Assembly (NCBI GenBank): GCA_035362835.1
Contig: DAOSDY010000001.1
Coordinates: 744,001 to 808,000 of the forward strand
Direction: 5' to 3'
Source of the DNA: Melioribacteraceae bacterium
GTDB taxonomy: Bacteria; Bacteroidota; Ignavibacteria; Ignavibacteriales; Melioribacteraceae
Length of the DNA: 64,000 nt
The position numbers were made by a program, and so were the translations under genes. Within the stretch, counting starts at the first letter, position 1. Every line of letters begins with the position of its first letter. A model generated the notes under the pieces. It worked only from the letters and a program-made list of their open reading frames with translations, made no database searches and was not told the origin of the DNA. Shown here one piece after another: positions 9,316 to 19,800 of this stretch.

Positions 9316-12219
9316 ATGAAGCTCGGGTTTTTAACCTTAATTCTGATTTCACTGATTACTGCCCTTCCTTTAAAAGCGCAGCCGCAGAGAATTGATTCCG
9401 AAGCGCTCAGGAAGACCGCCCTTTCACACATGCAGGCGGGGAGATACGGCGAAGCGATCGATCAGCTCAATAAATTCATCTCAGCAAATCCTCAGAATCC
9501 GGAAGGATATAACCTCCGCGGCGTCTGTTTTGAAAAGCGCCAGCAGTATTTCAACGGCCGCCTCGATTACAGAAGGACAATCGCTCTCGAAACAAGAGAC
9601 TCCCAGAAAAGATCGGAATACGAACAGAACCTGTCGCGGCTCATCGGAATCTGGTATCCCCTTCTGGAGAAAAAGATTAACGGCCACCAGCGTGAGATCG
9701 CTATAAATCCCAACAACGCTTTTAATTATCTTGAAATCGGCAAGTCGTATATGTGGATGGAAATATGGGACAAGGCCGAATTGTGGTACGATGAATATTT
9801 AGCTCGCGACGATAATGCTTCACCCGATGAGATTATAAGATACACCGAAATTCTCGCTAAGACGGGAAGCATAGTTAAAGGTGAACGGATTCTTAAAAAA
9901 TATGTTGAGCGATATCCGGACGACTGGCGTTTGTGGAGCCGCTACGGATATTTCACTTTGTGGCTCAGTAAATATGCTATCGCAAAAAAAGCGTTCGAGA
10001 CGGCTCTTGGTTTTAAGCCGTTCTTCAAAGAGGCGCAGGACGGCCTCGATATCGTAAACCGCCAGGCATATGTTAATCAGCAGGATCCGAGAGCTTTCGA
10101 AAGAGAATACCCCATCGACAGGTATTACAGACTCGTAAAAAGAAATCCTGCGGATATTGAAACCCGGTTCAAACTCGTTGAGGAACTCCTCGCGGCAAAC
10201 AGAATTGAAGAAGCTTACCAGCAGCTTCAGATAATCGGATTGACCAAAGCCGAAGATACGCGCTATCAGGAGAAGTGGACTTACGTTACTGAGTACCGTA
10301 CTAAAACCTACCGGGATAATCTTGAAACCGCAAAAGCGAATCTGCAGATTAATCCGACAGATAAAGACGCTCTTAAACTTGTTGCCGAATACTATGAGTA
10401 CCTTCAGGAATACGACAGCGCAATGGTTATGCTCGACACATACTTTGAAAGTTACCCCGAAGAAAAGGACGAGCAACTTCGTTTCAGGTATGCGCGAATT
10501 TCTGCATGGAGCCGCGAGTTCGATAAAGCCATCGATATCACCGATGACCTTCTAACTGATTATCCAGCTAATCTCGATTACAAACTTTTCCGCGCCCAGG
10601 TATCGGTCTGGATAAACCGGGATGTGGAACTGGCTAAAGAATACCTGGATGATGTACTTAAAGACCGGCCGAATAATCTTGAAGCTCTTATTTCTATGGG
10701 TTCGCTTAAATTACTTGAGAGGGATTTCGACGGGGCGCAGGAATTTGCAGATAAAGCTAAAGGGATAGACCCGGCAAACGACGAGGTTATTAAACTACAG
10801 TCGAATATCGACTGGCAGCGGCTCAGAGCCGAAGAGGAAAAATTATATGCTATCCTCGAGGAAGGCAGAAAGAGAGTAATGGATGAGGATTGCCCCGACG
10901 CACTTCTCTACTACGAGGAATACTTATCAAAAGCTGAACCGAACGTGCTTATACTTAGGGAGTACGGCGATGTTCTCTTCTGCGCGAAGGAATTTCAGAA
11001 AGCACTCGATACATATAACGAGGTTCTAAACCAGGGATATAATTACGATGCCGCTATGCAGCGCGCTAAAGTCTACTATGCAATTGACGATACGTTGAAC
11101 GCTATAAAAGAATTCAAAGCACTTGTTGCGGAGGATTCAACTGATTTCGACGCACAGCTTTACCTTGGCGATTCTTATGCAAAAGCCGCTGAGTATGATT
11201 CGGCGCGTACTATCTACAATATGCTGCTTGAAACCTGGCAGCTCGATTCCACACAGGTAAGCATGGTCGAATTACGTAAAGGATATCTGCCGTTAACCGG
11301 TTTAAGTGCGATTCTGGAAAACTTTCCGAATTATGTTGCGCTGGCGCCCGCTCTTCAATTTTATTCGGACAATGCCGGATTCAGTCTTTTCTCGCTCGGC
11401 TCCCGGCTGGAACTCGGGCTTACAAATTTCTTTTCGCTCGGCGTATCATTCACACGGTCGCAGCTGAAAGCTATTGAATCGATACTCGATCAGGATATAA
11501 TCAGCACATACAATTATATAGGCAATATCAGGTACAACACATTTAAAGTGCATGGAGTAATCCGTCTTGCCCGCGACCTGAATATGGGCGCCGGATTCGG
11601 CAGAAGCAGTGCCCGCGGTTACATATTCCGGGATGAGAAAGATGCGTTCATCCGTTTTGAAAGAAGGGACACAATTTCAGTCTCCCTTGTTTACCAGAGT
11701 TCCGATGCCTCGTTAATTCTCTATTCACCTTATTTAATAGACAACCGGTATTACGCAAACCTTATCAGGTTGGAAGGTTATTATAAGCACAGGGACGGAC
11801 TTAAAGTATCAGGTTCATTCCAGTATATTTCCGTTAGCGACGCAAATGAAGGCAACGACCTGATATTACGCCTGGGGAAATATTTCTATAAAGATCTTGC
11901 TGTTGGTTACGAGTATTATTATACAAATTACAAATACAAAGCGAGCTATTATTACTCCCCCACAAATTTTGAATCGCACAGCATCTGGGTTGATAACGAA
12001 CTTGAAAGGAAGAAAGATCTCCGGGTTACGCTCGGCGGTAAACTTGGAATAATTCCGAGGAACAAGATTCTTGTTCTCGGCGCTTACCTCGATGTCTTTT
12101 ACCAGGCTTCAAAGAGTTTATTGATATCAGGAAGAATTATAGCGCAGAGTACATCAAGAGATGAATCCAGTTACCGCAGCTTCGCCGCACAATTATCCGC
12201 ATACTGGACTCTCTTATAG
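9316..12219 (+). CDS. TPR-repeat protein with C-terminal outer-membrane beta-barrel (YaiO-like)
   Basis: A 967-residue exported protein when started at the ATG at 9316; a TTG directly upstream is less likely. The signal peptide MKLGFLTLILISLITALPLKA is followed by many tetratricopeptide repeats from about residue 30 to 640, recognisable as G-Y and A-DP-N spaced 34-mers such as NPEGYNLRGVCFEKR. From about residue 665 the sequence becomes a series of alternating aromatic strands ending in FAAQLSAYWTLL, typical of an outer-membrane barrel like YaiO. Such proteins are thought to act in polysaccharide or protein export across the outer membrane. The exact role here is not known. Confidence 0.75.
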   Translation: MKLGFLTLILISLITALPLKAQPQRIDSEALRKTALSHMQAGRYGEAIDQLNKFISANPQNPEGYNLRGVCFEKRQQYFNGRLDYRRTIALETRDSQKRSEYEQNLSRLIGIWYPLLEKKINGHQREIAINPNNAFNYLEIGKSYMWMEIWDKAELWYDEYLARDDNASPDEIIRYTEILAKTGSIVKGERILKKYVERYPDDWRLWSRYGYFTLWLSKYAIAKKAFETALGFKPFFKEAQDGLDIVNRQAYVNQQDPRAFEREYPIDRYYRLVKRNPADIETRFKLVEELLAANRIEEAYQQLQIIGLTKAEDTRYQEKWTYVTEYRTKTYRDNLETAKANLQINPTDKDALKLVAEYYEYLQEYDSAMVMLDTYFESYPEEKDEQLRFRYARISAWSREFDKAIDITDDLLTDYPANLDYKLFRAQVSVWINRDVELAKEYLDDVLKDRPNNLEALISMGSLKLLERDFDGAQEFADKAKGIDPANDEVIKLQSNIDWQRLRAEEEKLYAILEEGRKRVMDEDCPDALLYYEEYLSKAEPNVLILREYGDVLFCAKEFQKALDTYNEVLNQGYNYDAAMQRAKVYYAIDDTLNAIKEFKALVAEDSTDFDAQLYLGDSYAKAAEYDSARTIYNMLLETWQLDSTQVSMVELRKGYLPLTGLSAILENFPNYVALAPALQFYSDNAGFSLFSLGSRLELGLTNFFSLGVSFTRSQLKAIESILDQDIISTYNYIGNIRYNTFKVHGVIRLARDLNMGAGFGRSSARGYIFRDEKDAFIRFERRDTISVSLVYQSSDASLILYSPYLIDNRYYANLIRLEGYYKHRDGLKVSGSFQYISVSDANEGNDLILRLGKYFYKDLAVGYEYYYTNYKYKASYYYSPTNFESHSIWVDNELERKKDLRVTLGGKLGIIPRNKILVLGAYLDVFYQASKSLLISGRIIAQSTSRDESSYRSFAAQLSAYWTLL

Positions 12220-12257
12220 ACTTGAATCTCCCGATTACTTTTTTATTTTAAGGAAAC

Positions 12258-13073
12258 ATGAAAACAAAACTATTCATACTTGCAGCATTTATTTTATCCG
12301 CCTTTTCAGCAGAGGCACAGAATTTAAAAGTGCTTGGGAAAGCTGAGCCGGGAGAAATTATAATCGGTAAAGCGGAGAATATTTCCGAAGTCTATTTAAA
12401 TGAAACGAAACTTCAATTTGATAAGAATGGGATCTTTGTATTTGGATTCGACAGGGATGCGGCGGGAACTCAAAATCTGAAAGTAATCTATACCGGTGGG
12501 AAAGAAGAGACAAAGATATTTAAACTCCCTAAACGGAAATATGTGATTCAGAGATTGAAAATAGCCGAAAAGTACGTCACGCCGCCTGCGGATGAAATTG
12601 AACGGATCGAAATTGAAAGCTCTAAAATGAAAGAAGCCCGGTCTATAGTCGGCAAAGTTGATTCTGCTTTTTTCAGAAGGGGATTTGTAAAACCGGCCGA
12701 GGGAAGGATATCAGGAATTTTCGGAAGTCAGAGAATTTTGAACGGCGTGCCTAAGAATGCCCACAACGGTATCGACATAGCAGCTCCCGAAGGTTCACCG
12801 GTATATTCAACAACAGACGGTATTGTGATTATTGCCGGAGAGGATTTTTATTACAACGGGAATTTCGTGCTCATTGACCATGGCCAGGGTCTTACGAGTG
12901 TTTATCTTCATATGAGTAAACTATCAGTAAAAACAGGCGAGAAAGTAACCAAGGGTCAGAAGATCGGCGAAGTCGGTTCAACCGGAAGGTCCACCGCAGC
13001 TCATCTTCACTGGGGCGTTCAATGGTACGGCAACCGTATCGACCCGATGAGTCTGCTCAATATGAAATTATAA
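12258..13073 (+). CDS. M23-family peptidoglycan endopeptidase (LytM domain)
   Basis: A 271-residue protein with signal peptide MKTKLFILAAFILSAFSAEA. The N-terminal part (about 25-140) is beta-rich and similar to domains preceding M23 peptidases. The C-terminal LytM domain (about 150-270) has all zinc ligands: HNGIDIA (first His and Asp), and HLHWGVQWYG with the HxH motif. It should cut peptide cross-links in peptidoglycan in the periplasm. An AAGGA Shine-Dalgarno lies 7 bp before the ATG. It follows the TPR-barrel gene by 38 bp and may be co-transcribed with it. A hairpin follows the stop. Confidence 0.92.
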   Translation: MKTKLFILAAFILSAFSAEAQNLKVLGKAEPGEIIIGKAENISEVYLNETKLQFDKNGIFVFGFDRDAAGTQNLKVIYTGGKEETKIFKLPKRKYVIQRLKIAEKYVTPPADEIERIEIESSKMKEARSIVGKVDSAFFRRGFVKPAEGRISGIFGSQRILNGVPKNAHNGIDIAAPEGSPVYSTTDGIVIIAGEDFYYNGNFVLIDHGQGLTSVYLHMSKLSVKTGEKVTKGQKIGEVGSTGRSTAAHLHWGVQWYGNRIDPMSLLNMKL

Positions 13074-13101
13074 TTAATATGATTCGGCTAATTTTAAAAG
13101 G

Positions 13102-13140
13102 AAGCCCGGCAGTGTTTAGTATAAGAACCTGACCGGGCTT
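13102..13140. terminator. Convergent hairpin terminator
   Basis: The arms AAGCCCGG (13102-13109) and CCGGGCTT (13133-13140) are perfect complements around a 23-nt loop. The hairpin lies between the converging M23 gene and M14 gene. Read on the minus strand the stem is followed by CCTTTT, so termination of the M14 transcript is the better-supported direction. Confidence 0.55.
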
Positions 13141-13180
13141 AAAAGTAATATTTCGGACTATTGCCTCCTCATCCAACAGA

Positions 13181-15760
13181 TTACAATCCCGCAGAATGAA
13201 TAGCATTAAAGAGGAGTTTAAATGTTCCAAACGTCCAGTGCCTGTTCTGAACTTTGAAACCGAATAATATTACATGGCCGTTCTTCTGAGTAATATCAAC
13301 AACAGCTCCGCGTTTGAAAAGATAATCTTCGCCGAGTAAGAAACCCGACTTAAGAAGGTCCTTATCAGGGAACCGCACTACAACACTCCTGTCGAATTTA
13401 CCGAACGGAGTAGTAGTTGCAAAAGCAATCTTATCGCTTATATATCCGACGCTTTCGGCATCCATACCGTAACCGATCGGGTGAGTGTTATCAACATTGA
13501 TTCTAAGCAACGAGCCGGGACAGAAGAAATTGTCGTTGCTCAAATTCTTCAGAGTGTTATTTACGCGTAATCCAAGATCTTCAATAGCAAAGTTACATGC
13601 CTGGCCCAGGGTAATAAGATAGCCGCCGTCCTTTTCAACAAAGTTTTTCAGATTCTCTAATCCGACTCTTCCCAATCCGCTGTCATATTCCGGAGGTTTC
13701 GGCCTGTAGAACCTTGCGGCGTCGCCGCCCGGTTTTCCGTTCTTAATTAAATCTCCGCTCATATCCGGTATTATAATAACATCATATTTCTGTTTAAGCT
13801 TCTTCTCCTTAAAATCCTTATTATGAAGTGTGACAAAATTGAATTCGTAATTCTCAAGCAGTAATCGGGTCCAGCCCTCATCCATATTTGCTGTCCAAGG
13901 CTGATACAAACCGACTTTCAATTTTTTGATCTCCTTCATTTTTTCCTTTTCAATATCACCTGCAATATCGAATTGAATATGGAGATCTTTCGCTGCCTGT
14001 TTTATTATCTCTTTCGATTTACTATTCACCTGAACAAGGACCGAACCGCGTTCATATTCTTTCCCGTTTATAATCGAAGGATCTGTAATCCAGTATACAC
14101 TTTCATTATTCTTATGAAGGCGGTTTATCAGAGTTGAATTCACATTAAGACCGGACTTTGCTACAAAAAATTTCCCTTCGTTGAACGGTACAATTCCTTC
14201 CGGATAATTCGGTTCGGATATTATTCGCGATTCCAATACGAAAGGTTTATCGATCTGGAATGATTTAACTCCCATAAGGTATGGTAACGTCCATCCTGCC
14301 ACATCATAAGGTCTTATAGGTGATTCGGAACGTGATTTTCTTAAATCGGGATAGCTCTGTTCCTCCATCAGGTCCTTAACGTATCTCCCGTTAGGCTGTG
14401 CGAGATAAATTACATAGCTGTTAGCAGGATAGATTGTATTATCAACAATGAACTGTTTATCAGAGAAATTAACTTCGACAGCACCGAGCTGAAGTATTTC
14501 GATCATCTTCGCAGTTGTCACCGGATCATTCTGGTCCCTCGGAATTACATATGCAAAAGGTTCTCCTTTCTTTCCTTTTTCAATCGCCTCTTTACCCATT
14601 TTGTAATAGTTGGTAAGTAATTCCTCTTTATGAAATGATGAGACTTTCAGCAACGCTTCTGTGAGAGCAAGTTCGTAATTCACAATATCACGGAGCCGCC
14701 ACCATCCGCCCCGCCAAGGATTCGGATAGTTCGTTCTAACGTCATAGGTAGTAATTTCTGTTGTGGCTTTTACTTCAGAGGGATCGATATACATTGGACT
14801 AGCAACATTAACGCTGGCCATTTCGGATAACAGTGAGATTTGATTATGCCACATTCCGCAATCGCTCGCCGGACCTTCCCACCATCCTTCGAAGAGGGCA
14901 TGACTGATGATTCCGTTGTATCCCTGTTTTTCGAGATCGAGAGCAGTATAACTCCCAATCAGTCCGGCCCATCGCCAGATAATGGGATTTACATTAGGAT
15001 TGATTGGATCTTTGTATGGAACAACGAACAATCTTGCCCCGCCGCTCCCCATTTGATGTTCATCAAGCCAGATCTGCGGCATCCAATCGTGAAAGGCTAT
15101 TTTCACAACGTTCTTGGTCTCGGGCAAATTAAACATGAACCAGTCACGGTTATTATCGTGCCCGGAGTAAGTCTGGTAAAGCCAGGGCATCGACCCACCG
15201 TCGTATTCGGTATTTAGAGTTTTATTGTACCAGTCAACCACCATTGTAGTGCCGTCCGGATTAATAGACGGCATCAGAATTAGTATAACATTGTTCAGAG
15301 AGCTGATAACTTCAGCGGAGGATTTCCCAGTAATCAGGTTGTAAGCGAGCTCCATCGACATTTGAGCCGAAGCAATTTCAGTAGAGTGAATATTACACGT
15401 GACAAGAACTACTGTCTTACCTTCCTTGGCGAGAGATGCCGCTTCCTCATCGGAGATATTTCTGGGGTCCGATAGTTTTTTTACAATACTTCTGTACTTC
15501 TCCATGTTTTTGATATTCTCTTCGGAGCTGATAATCGCCATAAACATATCACGCTTAAGCGAGGATTTCCCGATCTCCTCATATACAATCTGTTTAGAAA
15601 ATTCAGAAAGATGTTTGAAGTATTTTTGAATCGTTTCGTAATCGGCTATCTTATAATCGGCGCCGACTTTAAATCCTAGAAATTCCTCCGGGGATTTAAG
15701 CTGCTGGGCAAACAGAAATGAAGTTAAAACAAGTGAGATTAGAATTAACCGTTTAATCAT
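13181..15760 (-). CDS. M14-family zinc carboxypeptidase, secreted
   Basis: An 859-residue exported metallopeptidase with signal peptide MIKRLILISLVLTSFLFA. The M14 domain occupies about residues 30-380: zinc ligands His and Glu in CNIHSTEIASAQM, the substrate-binding GHDNNRDWFMF and the third zinc ligand in DEHQMG. The C-terminal half (about 430-859) lacks peptidase motifs and contains a class I glutamine amidotransferase-like or ThuA-like fold, with GLYQPWTANMDEGWTRLLL and later VIIPDMSGD. This layout is common in large Bacteroidota M14 peptidases. It is transcribed alone, away from the HAD gene promoter region. Confidence 0.88.
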   Translation of the reverse strand: MIKRLILISLVLTSFLFAQQLKSPEEFLGFKVGADYKIADYETIQKYFKHLSEFSKQIVYEEIGKSSLKRDMFMAIISSEENIKNMEKYRSIVKKLSDPRNISDEEAASLAKEGKTVVLVTCNIHSTEIASAQMSMELAYNLITGKSSAEVISSLNNVILILMPSINPDGTTMVVDWYNKTLNTEYDGGSMPWLYQTYSGHDNNRDWFMFNLPETKNVVKIAFHDWMPQIWLDEHQMGSGGARLFVVPYKDPINPNVNPIIWRWAGLIGSYTALDLEKQGYNGIISHALFEGWWEGPASDCGMWHNQISLLSEMASVNVASPMYIDPSEVKATTEITTYDVRTNYPNPWRGGWWRLRDIVNYELALTEALLKVSSFHKEELLTNYYKMGKEAIEKGKKGEPFAYVIPRDQNDPVTTAKMIEILQLGAVEVNFSDKQFIVDNTIYPANSYVIYLAQPNGRYVKDLMEEQSYPDLRKSRSESPIRPYDVAGWTLPYLMGVKSFQIDKPFVLESRIISEPNYPEGIVPFNEGKFFVAKSGLNVNSTLINRLHKNNESVYWITDPSIINGKEYERGSVLVQVNSKSKEIIKQAAKDLHIQFDIAGDIEKEKMKEIKKLKVGLYQPWTANMDEGWTRLLLENYEFNFVTLHNKDFKEKKLKQKYDVIIIPDMSGDLIKNGKPGGDAARFYRPKPPEYDSGLGRVGLENLKNFVEKDGGYLITLGQACNFAIEDLGLRVNNTLKNLSNDNFFCPGSLLRINVDNTHPIGYGMDAESVGYISDKIAFATTTPFGKFDRSVVVRFPDKDLLKSGFLLGEDYLFKRGAVVDITQKNGHVILFGFKVQNRHWTFGTFKLLFNAIHSAGL

Positions 15761-15865
15761 ATGAACCTCTTAAAGAAGTTATTGATATTTAAGCTGGTTC
15801 AAATTATGAAATAGGAAAATTAATAGACACAAAAATTTTTGATATGGCAAAACCGAAGAATGGAG

Positions 15866-16498
15866 TTACAACAGCTCACTTACAGAATCGACAACTCTGG
15901 TTCCACATTCCATGAGAACCCGCCGGCTCTGATGGCCGTTTGCAATAAGAACGGAATCGGCACCGATTTCGGATGCGACTTCATAATCGTGAACAGTATC
16001 GCCGATAAGAAGTGTCTCTCCTCTACCGTTCCCGAGGCGTTTCATAAGGTCTTTGCCCAAATGAAGTTTACTTGCGGCATAAATATTATCGAGGCCGACT
16101 ACATGAGTAAAATATTTACGCAAACCGTAATGATCTACAAGCTCATCGAGCGTATGCTGGGAATATGCGGAGAGGATAGACTGACCGGTTCCCGATTCCT
16201 GAATCTTATCGAGTAGATTTGTAACGCCTTCAAAAAGCCCGCACTCAAATTTCCTCCTCTCGTACTCGTCCATCCAGATTTTTCCCAGCTTCTCGAAGGG
16301 CTCTTCTTCAAAATCAAATCCGAGAGCAGCATAATAATTTTTAACAGGAATTGTAAAAACATCCCTGTATTTATTAATATCTATTGCCGGAAGGGAGCGT
16401 GATTCGGCCAGCCAGTTGATCAGTTCAACACAGAGATTTACATCGTTTAAAATTGTCCCGTTCCAGTCCCAGATTATATGTTTATATTTTTCAATCAT
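15866..16498 (-). CDS. HAD-superfamily phosphatase (phosphoglycolate phosphatase-like)
   Basis: A 210-residue cytoplasmic HAD hydrolase. Motif I is IIWDWNGTILND with nucleophile Asp and the usual +2 acid replaced by Asn (DWN), as in a known subclass of these enzymes. Motif II is the Ser of ILSAYS. Motif III/IV is LIGDTVHDYEVASEIG. A helical cap lies between motifs I and II. The fold resembles Gph/PGP. The substrate cannot be told from sequence, and the Asn at +2 makes a true phosphoglycolate phosphatase less certain. Confidence 0.82.
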   Translation of the reverse strand: MIEKYKHIIWDWNGTILNDVNLCVELINWLAESRSLPAIDINKYRDVFTIPVKNYYAALGFDFEEEPFEKLGKIWMDEYERRKFECGLFEGVTNLLDKIQESGTGQSILSAYSQHTLDELVDHYGLRKYFTHVVGLDNIYAASKLHLGKDLMKRLGNGRGETLLIGDTVHDYEVASEIGADSVLIANGHQSRRVLMECGTRVVDSVSELL

Positions 16499-16500
16499 GG

Positions 16501-16822
16501 TGCAAATTTATCCTAAAATGACAAGACGGCAAAATTGAAATGTTGTAAAAATCACTGTTTTTCAAATAATTTAACAAATATTGTTAATTGTAATTATCAG
16601 AATAAATTCTATGTTATGATTTATATTATTGCACTACAGAGTGCAATTCGATAAGTTATGTCAGGTCTGTATTCTCTTTCCCCTTTACTGTAATTAAGTC
16701 CATAACATATTTAATAGATTATTCCTTTCCACATTTTAAGGGGAATCTGTTGTGGGCATTTTACCATCAAAACTACAATTCTATTTAATTCCCATTCAAA
16801 AATATTTTGAGTCGAGAACCGT
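16501..16822. other. 322-bp intergenic region with a perfect palindrome
   Basis: This AT-rich gap separates the divergent HAD gene and the T9SS propeller gene. No open frame of note was seen. It carries the palindrome described at 16628-16647 and several AT-rich stretches that could hold promoters for both directions, but no convincing promoter pair was identified. Confidence 0.5.
16628..16647. promoter_or_regulatory. Perfect 8-bp inverted repeat, candidate operator
   Basis: The arms ATTGCACT and AGTGCAAT flank a 4-bp spacer ACAG. The element lies 175 bp upstream of the secreted propeller gene and 129 bp upstream of the HAD gene. It looks like a dimeric regulator site; as RNA it would form a tight 4-nt-loop hairpin without a T tract. 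Confidence 0.4.
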
Positions 16823-19800
16823 ATGAAAACAAAATTGTTATTCGGTTTTCTTTATTTAATGTTGTTTTCACTTCAGATAATCGCACAAAACAAATCTGTG
16901 CAGGGAGCTGTTTACAATAAAATTGCAATTACAAGATCGCAGTCGCAAACCGATTGGGATATCTGGATCATGAACCGGGATGGAAACAGTGAAATCAAAC
17001 TGGCCGATAATACATACCGGGATACAAATCCGCATTTCAATCCTCAGGGGACTAAAATCGTTTTCGCCAGGATAACAAGTCAGCAGCCGATGCAGAGCGA
17101 TATTTATATTATGGATTCTGACGGAAGCAATCAAACTAATCTAACCAATATTGGTACTTTAACACAGCCATGTGTTGGTCCTCATTTTTCATGGGACGGT
17201 TCAAAAATTGCGTTTGATGTTACCGCCGCGCCGGGTAACGGCGACCTGTGGATTATGAATTCTGACGGAACAGGACATACTGCTGTACTGGCTACAAACG
17301 GTGACGACAGTTCCCCCACATTCTCACCCGACGGACAGTGGCTGGTTTTTCAAAGAAAAACTGCTAATGACCCGAATCCGAAATCGAAAATCTGCAAAGT
17401 AAAAATCAGCGACGGGACTGTTGTGGATTTAACCGATGGAAGCGACCTTGACGAAACTCCCGTCTATTCAACAGACGGGCAATATATTTTATTTAAGCGC
17501 GGATTTACTGTATGGGATTTATACCGGATGCCGCATGATCATAATTCTTCTAACAATGCCGACATAATTAATATAACAAATCAGCCAACAATGCCGGCGG
17601 GAACAGCTAATTATTCATGGGAAGGTGATAAAATTGTTTACTATACCGGTCAGCTGGCTCCTGAAACTTCTGAAATATATATAATGAATACTGACGGATC
17701 CGGCAAAACAAGAATTACAAACAACAGTGTTGCGGACTGGGATCCTTCATTTTCACCAGCGCAAGCTGCATCTGCACCTGAAATCAATTTAAAGGGGAAC
17801 AGAGTTGATATTGTTAACGGTGATAATTCTCCCGGTACAGCAGATCATACCGACTTTGGTTCTGCTCTTGTTGACGGCGGTTTGGTTACACGAACATTCA
17901 CAATTGAAAATAAAGGAACACAGGACCTTTCATTAACGGGTAATCCGGTTATACAAATTACAGGAACAGCTGCGTCTGACTTTTCTGTAATTACAAATCC
18001 TTCAGCCACAATTGCAGCCGGCGGTTCAACAACTTTCCTGGTACAGTTTGACCCTTCAAGTGCCGGAACAAAATCAGCAACTATCAGCATTGCGAACAAT
18101 GATGCTGATGAAAATCCTTACACTTTTGCAATTCAGGGAACCGGAACTGCGGCTGCCTCAGCGGTTTACGGAAAAATTGCGTTTTGTAAACAGCAGAGTT
18201 CAAGCGATTGGGACATATGGATAATGAATTCCGACGGAAGCAACCAGACAAAATTATTAGACAGCGATGCCAAGGATATGAATCCTCATTTCAGTCCCGA
18301 CGGGAAATATATTGCATTTACCAGAACAAGCGGAACAGCACCTAACATCACAAACGATGCATATATAATGAACAGCGATGGTACCAACGTTACCAATCTT
18401 ACAGCGGATGTATCGGAATCGTGCGTGGGTCCTAAATTCGCATGGGACGGAAGTATAATAGCTTTCTTCAGGAATATTGCCAGCACAGGATTCGCGTTGT
18501 GCACAATGAATCTGGATGGAACGAATAAGCAGTATATCAATGACCAGAGCGGTAATCCTGTTTTAGGTGATTCCCCGTTTTTTACACCTGACGGACAGTG
18601 GGTGGTATTCCAAAGAGTAAACCCCGATCAATTGACGGGTGCTATTTATAAAGTGCCGGTAGCCGGCGGAAGCGTAATTCAACTGACCAATGCAGCCGAC
18701 TTCGATGAACTTCCGCGAGTTTCTCCGGACGGGCAGTATGTAATCTGTAAATACGCGCCCGTTGCTGGAGGCAAATCCGATATTGCAAAATTCTCTATCA
18801 ATCAGACTCCTCAAACTTCGAACGTTACCAATCTTACAAATACAGTAAATGACGACGAAGATTCTCCAATGTATTCATACGAGGCAGATAAGATAGCATT
18901 CATGGGTACTGCTGGTAATAATTCGATGGAAATATGGGTTATAAATCCTGATGGAACAAACAAGACAAGATTAACTAATAACAGCGAGCAGGACTTTGAT
19001 CCGACATTCTCCCCGGGTGGTGCCAAACCGGAACAGGTAACACTTTTATCTCCGGCTAATAATTCAGTAAATCAGCCGCTGACTTTTAATATATCCTGGA
19101 TTTCTGTTTCCAGTTCAGTAACATATGATTTGCAAGTAAGTACCGACCAAAATTTTCAAGTTCTGGTTATAGTTGAACAGGGACTAACAGCAACTAATAG
19201 AATAATAACCTTACTATTAAATAACATCAAATACTACTGGAGGGTAAGGGCTGTTAATAATTTTGGCAGCGGGCTCTGGTCTGATCCATTCAATTTTACT
19301 ACTGTAATGTCCCTTCCTTCCAAAGTTACGCTTGTAAGTCCGGCTGACAATTCAACACTCAATAATAATAACGTTACACTTGTTTGGTTAGCTTCAATTC
19401 CTGACGTTGATAATTACTGGCTTGAGATTGCGGACAATATCAACTTTACCAATCCAATTACCGATCAGAATGTTGCAACCATTTCCAAAGGATTTACTGC
19501 GGTTGCTAACAAATCATACTGGTGGAAAGTAAAAGCCCATAACGCAGCCGGCTGGGGAGAGTTCAGCGATATATGGAAATTCAACTCAATGCCCGTTAAT
19601 GTAAAGGATGAGACGATTCCACTCAGAACTGAACTGCATCAGAATTATCCTAATCCGTTCAATTCAGGAACGGAAATATCATTCAGTATTGAAACATTAA
19701 CTTTTGTTACAGTAACCATTTACAACATACTAGGAAAGGAGATGGAAATTCTGACAAACCGCGAACTCGCAACCGGTGAATATAAAATTTTCTGGCATCC

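Noticed and set aside
9820..10476. Antisense open frame of 218 codons inside the TPR gene
   Set aside because: It lies wholly within a well-supported coding region and its translation has no recognisable domain; it is a shadow frame.
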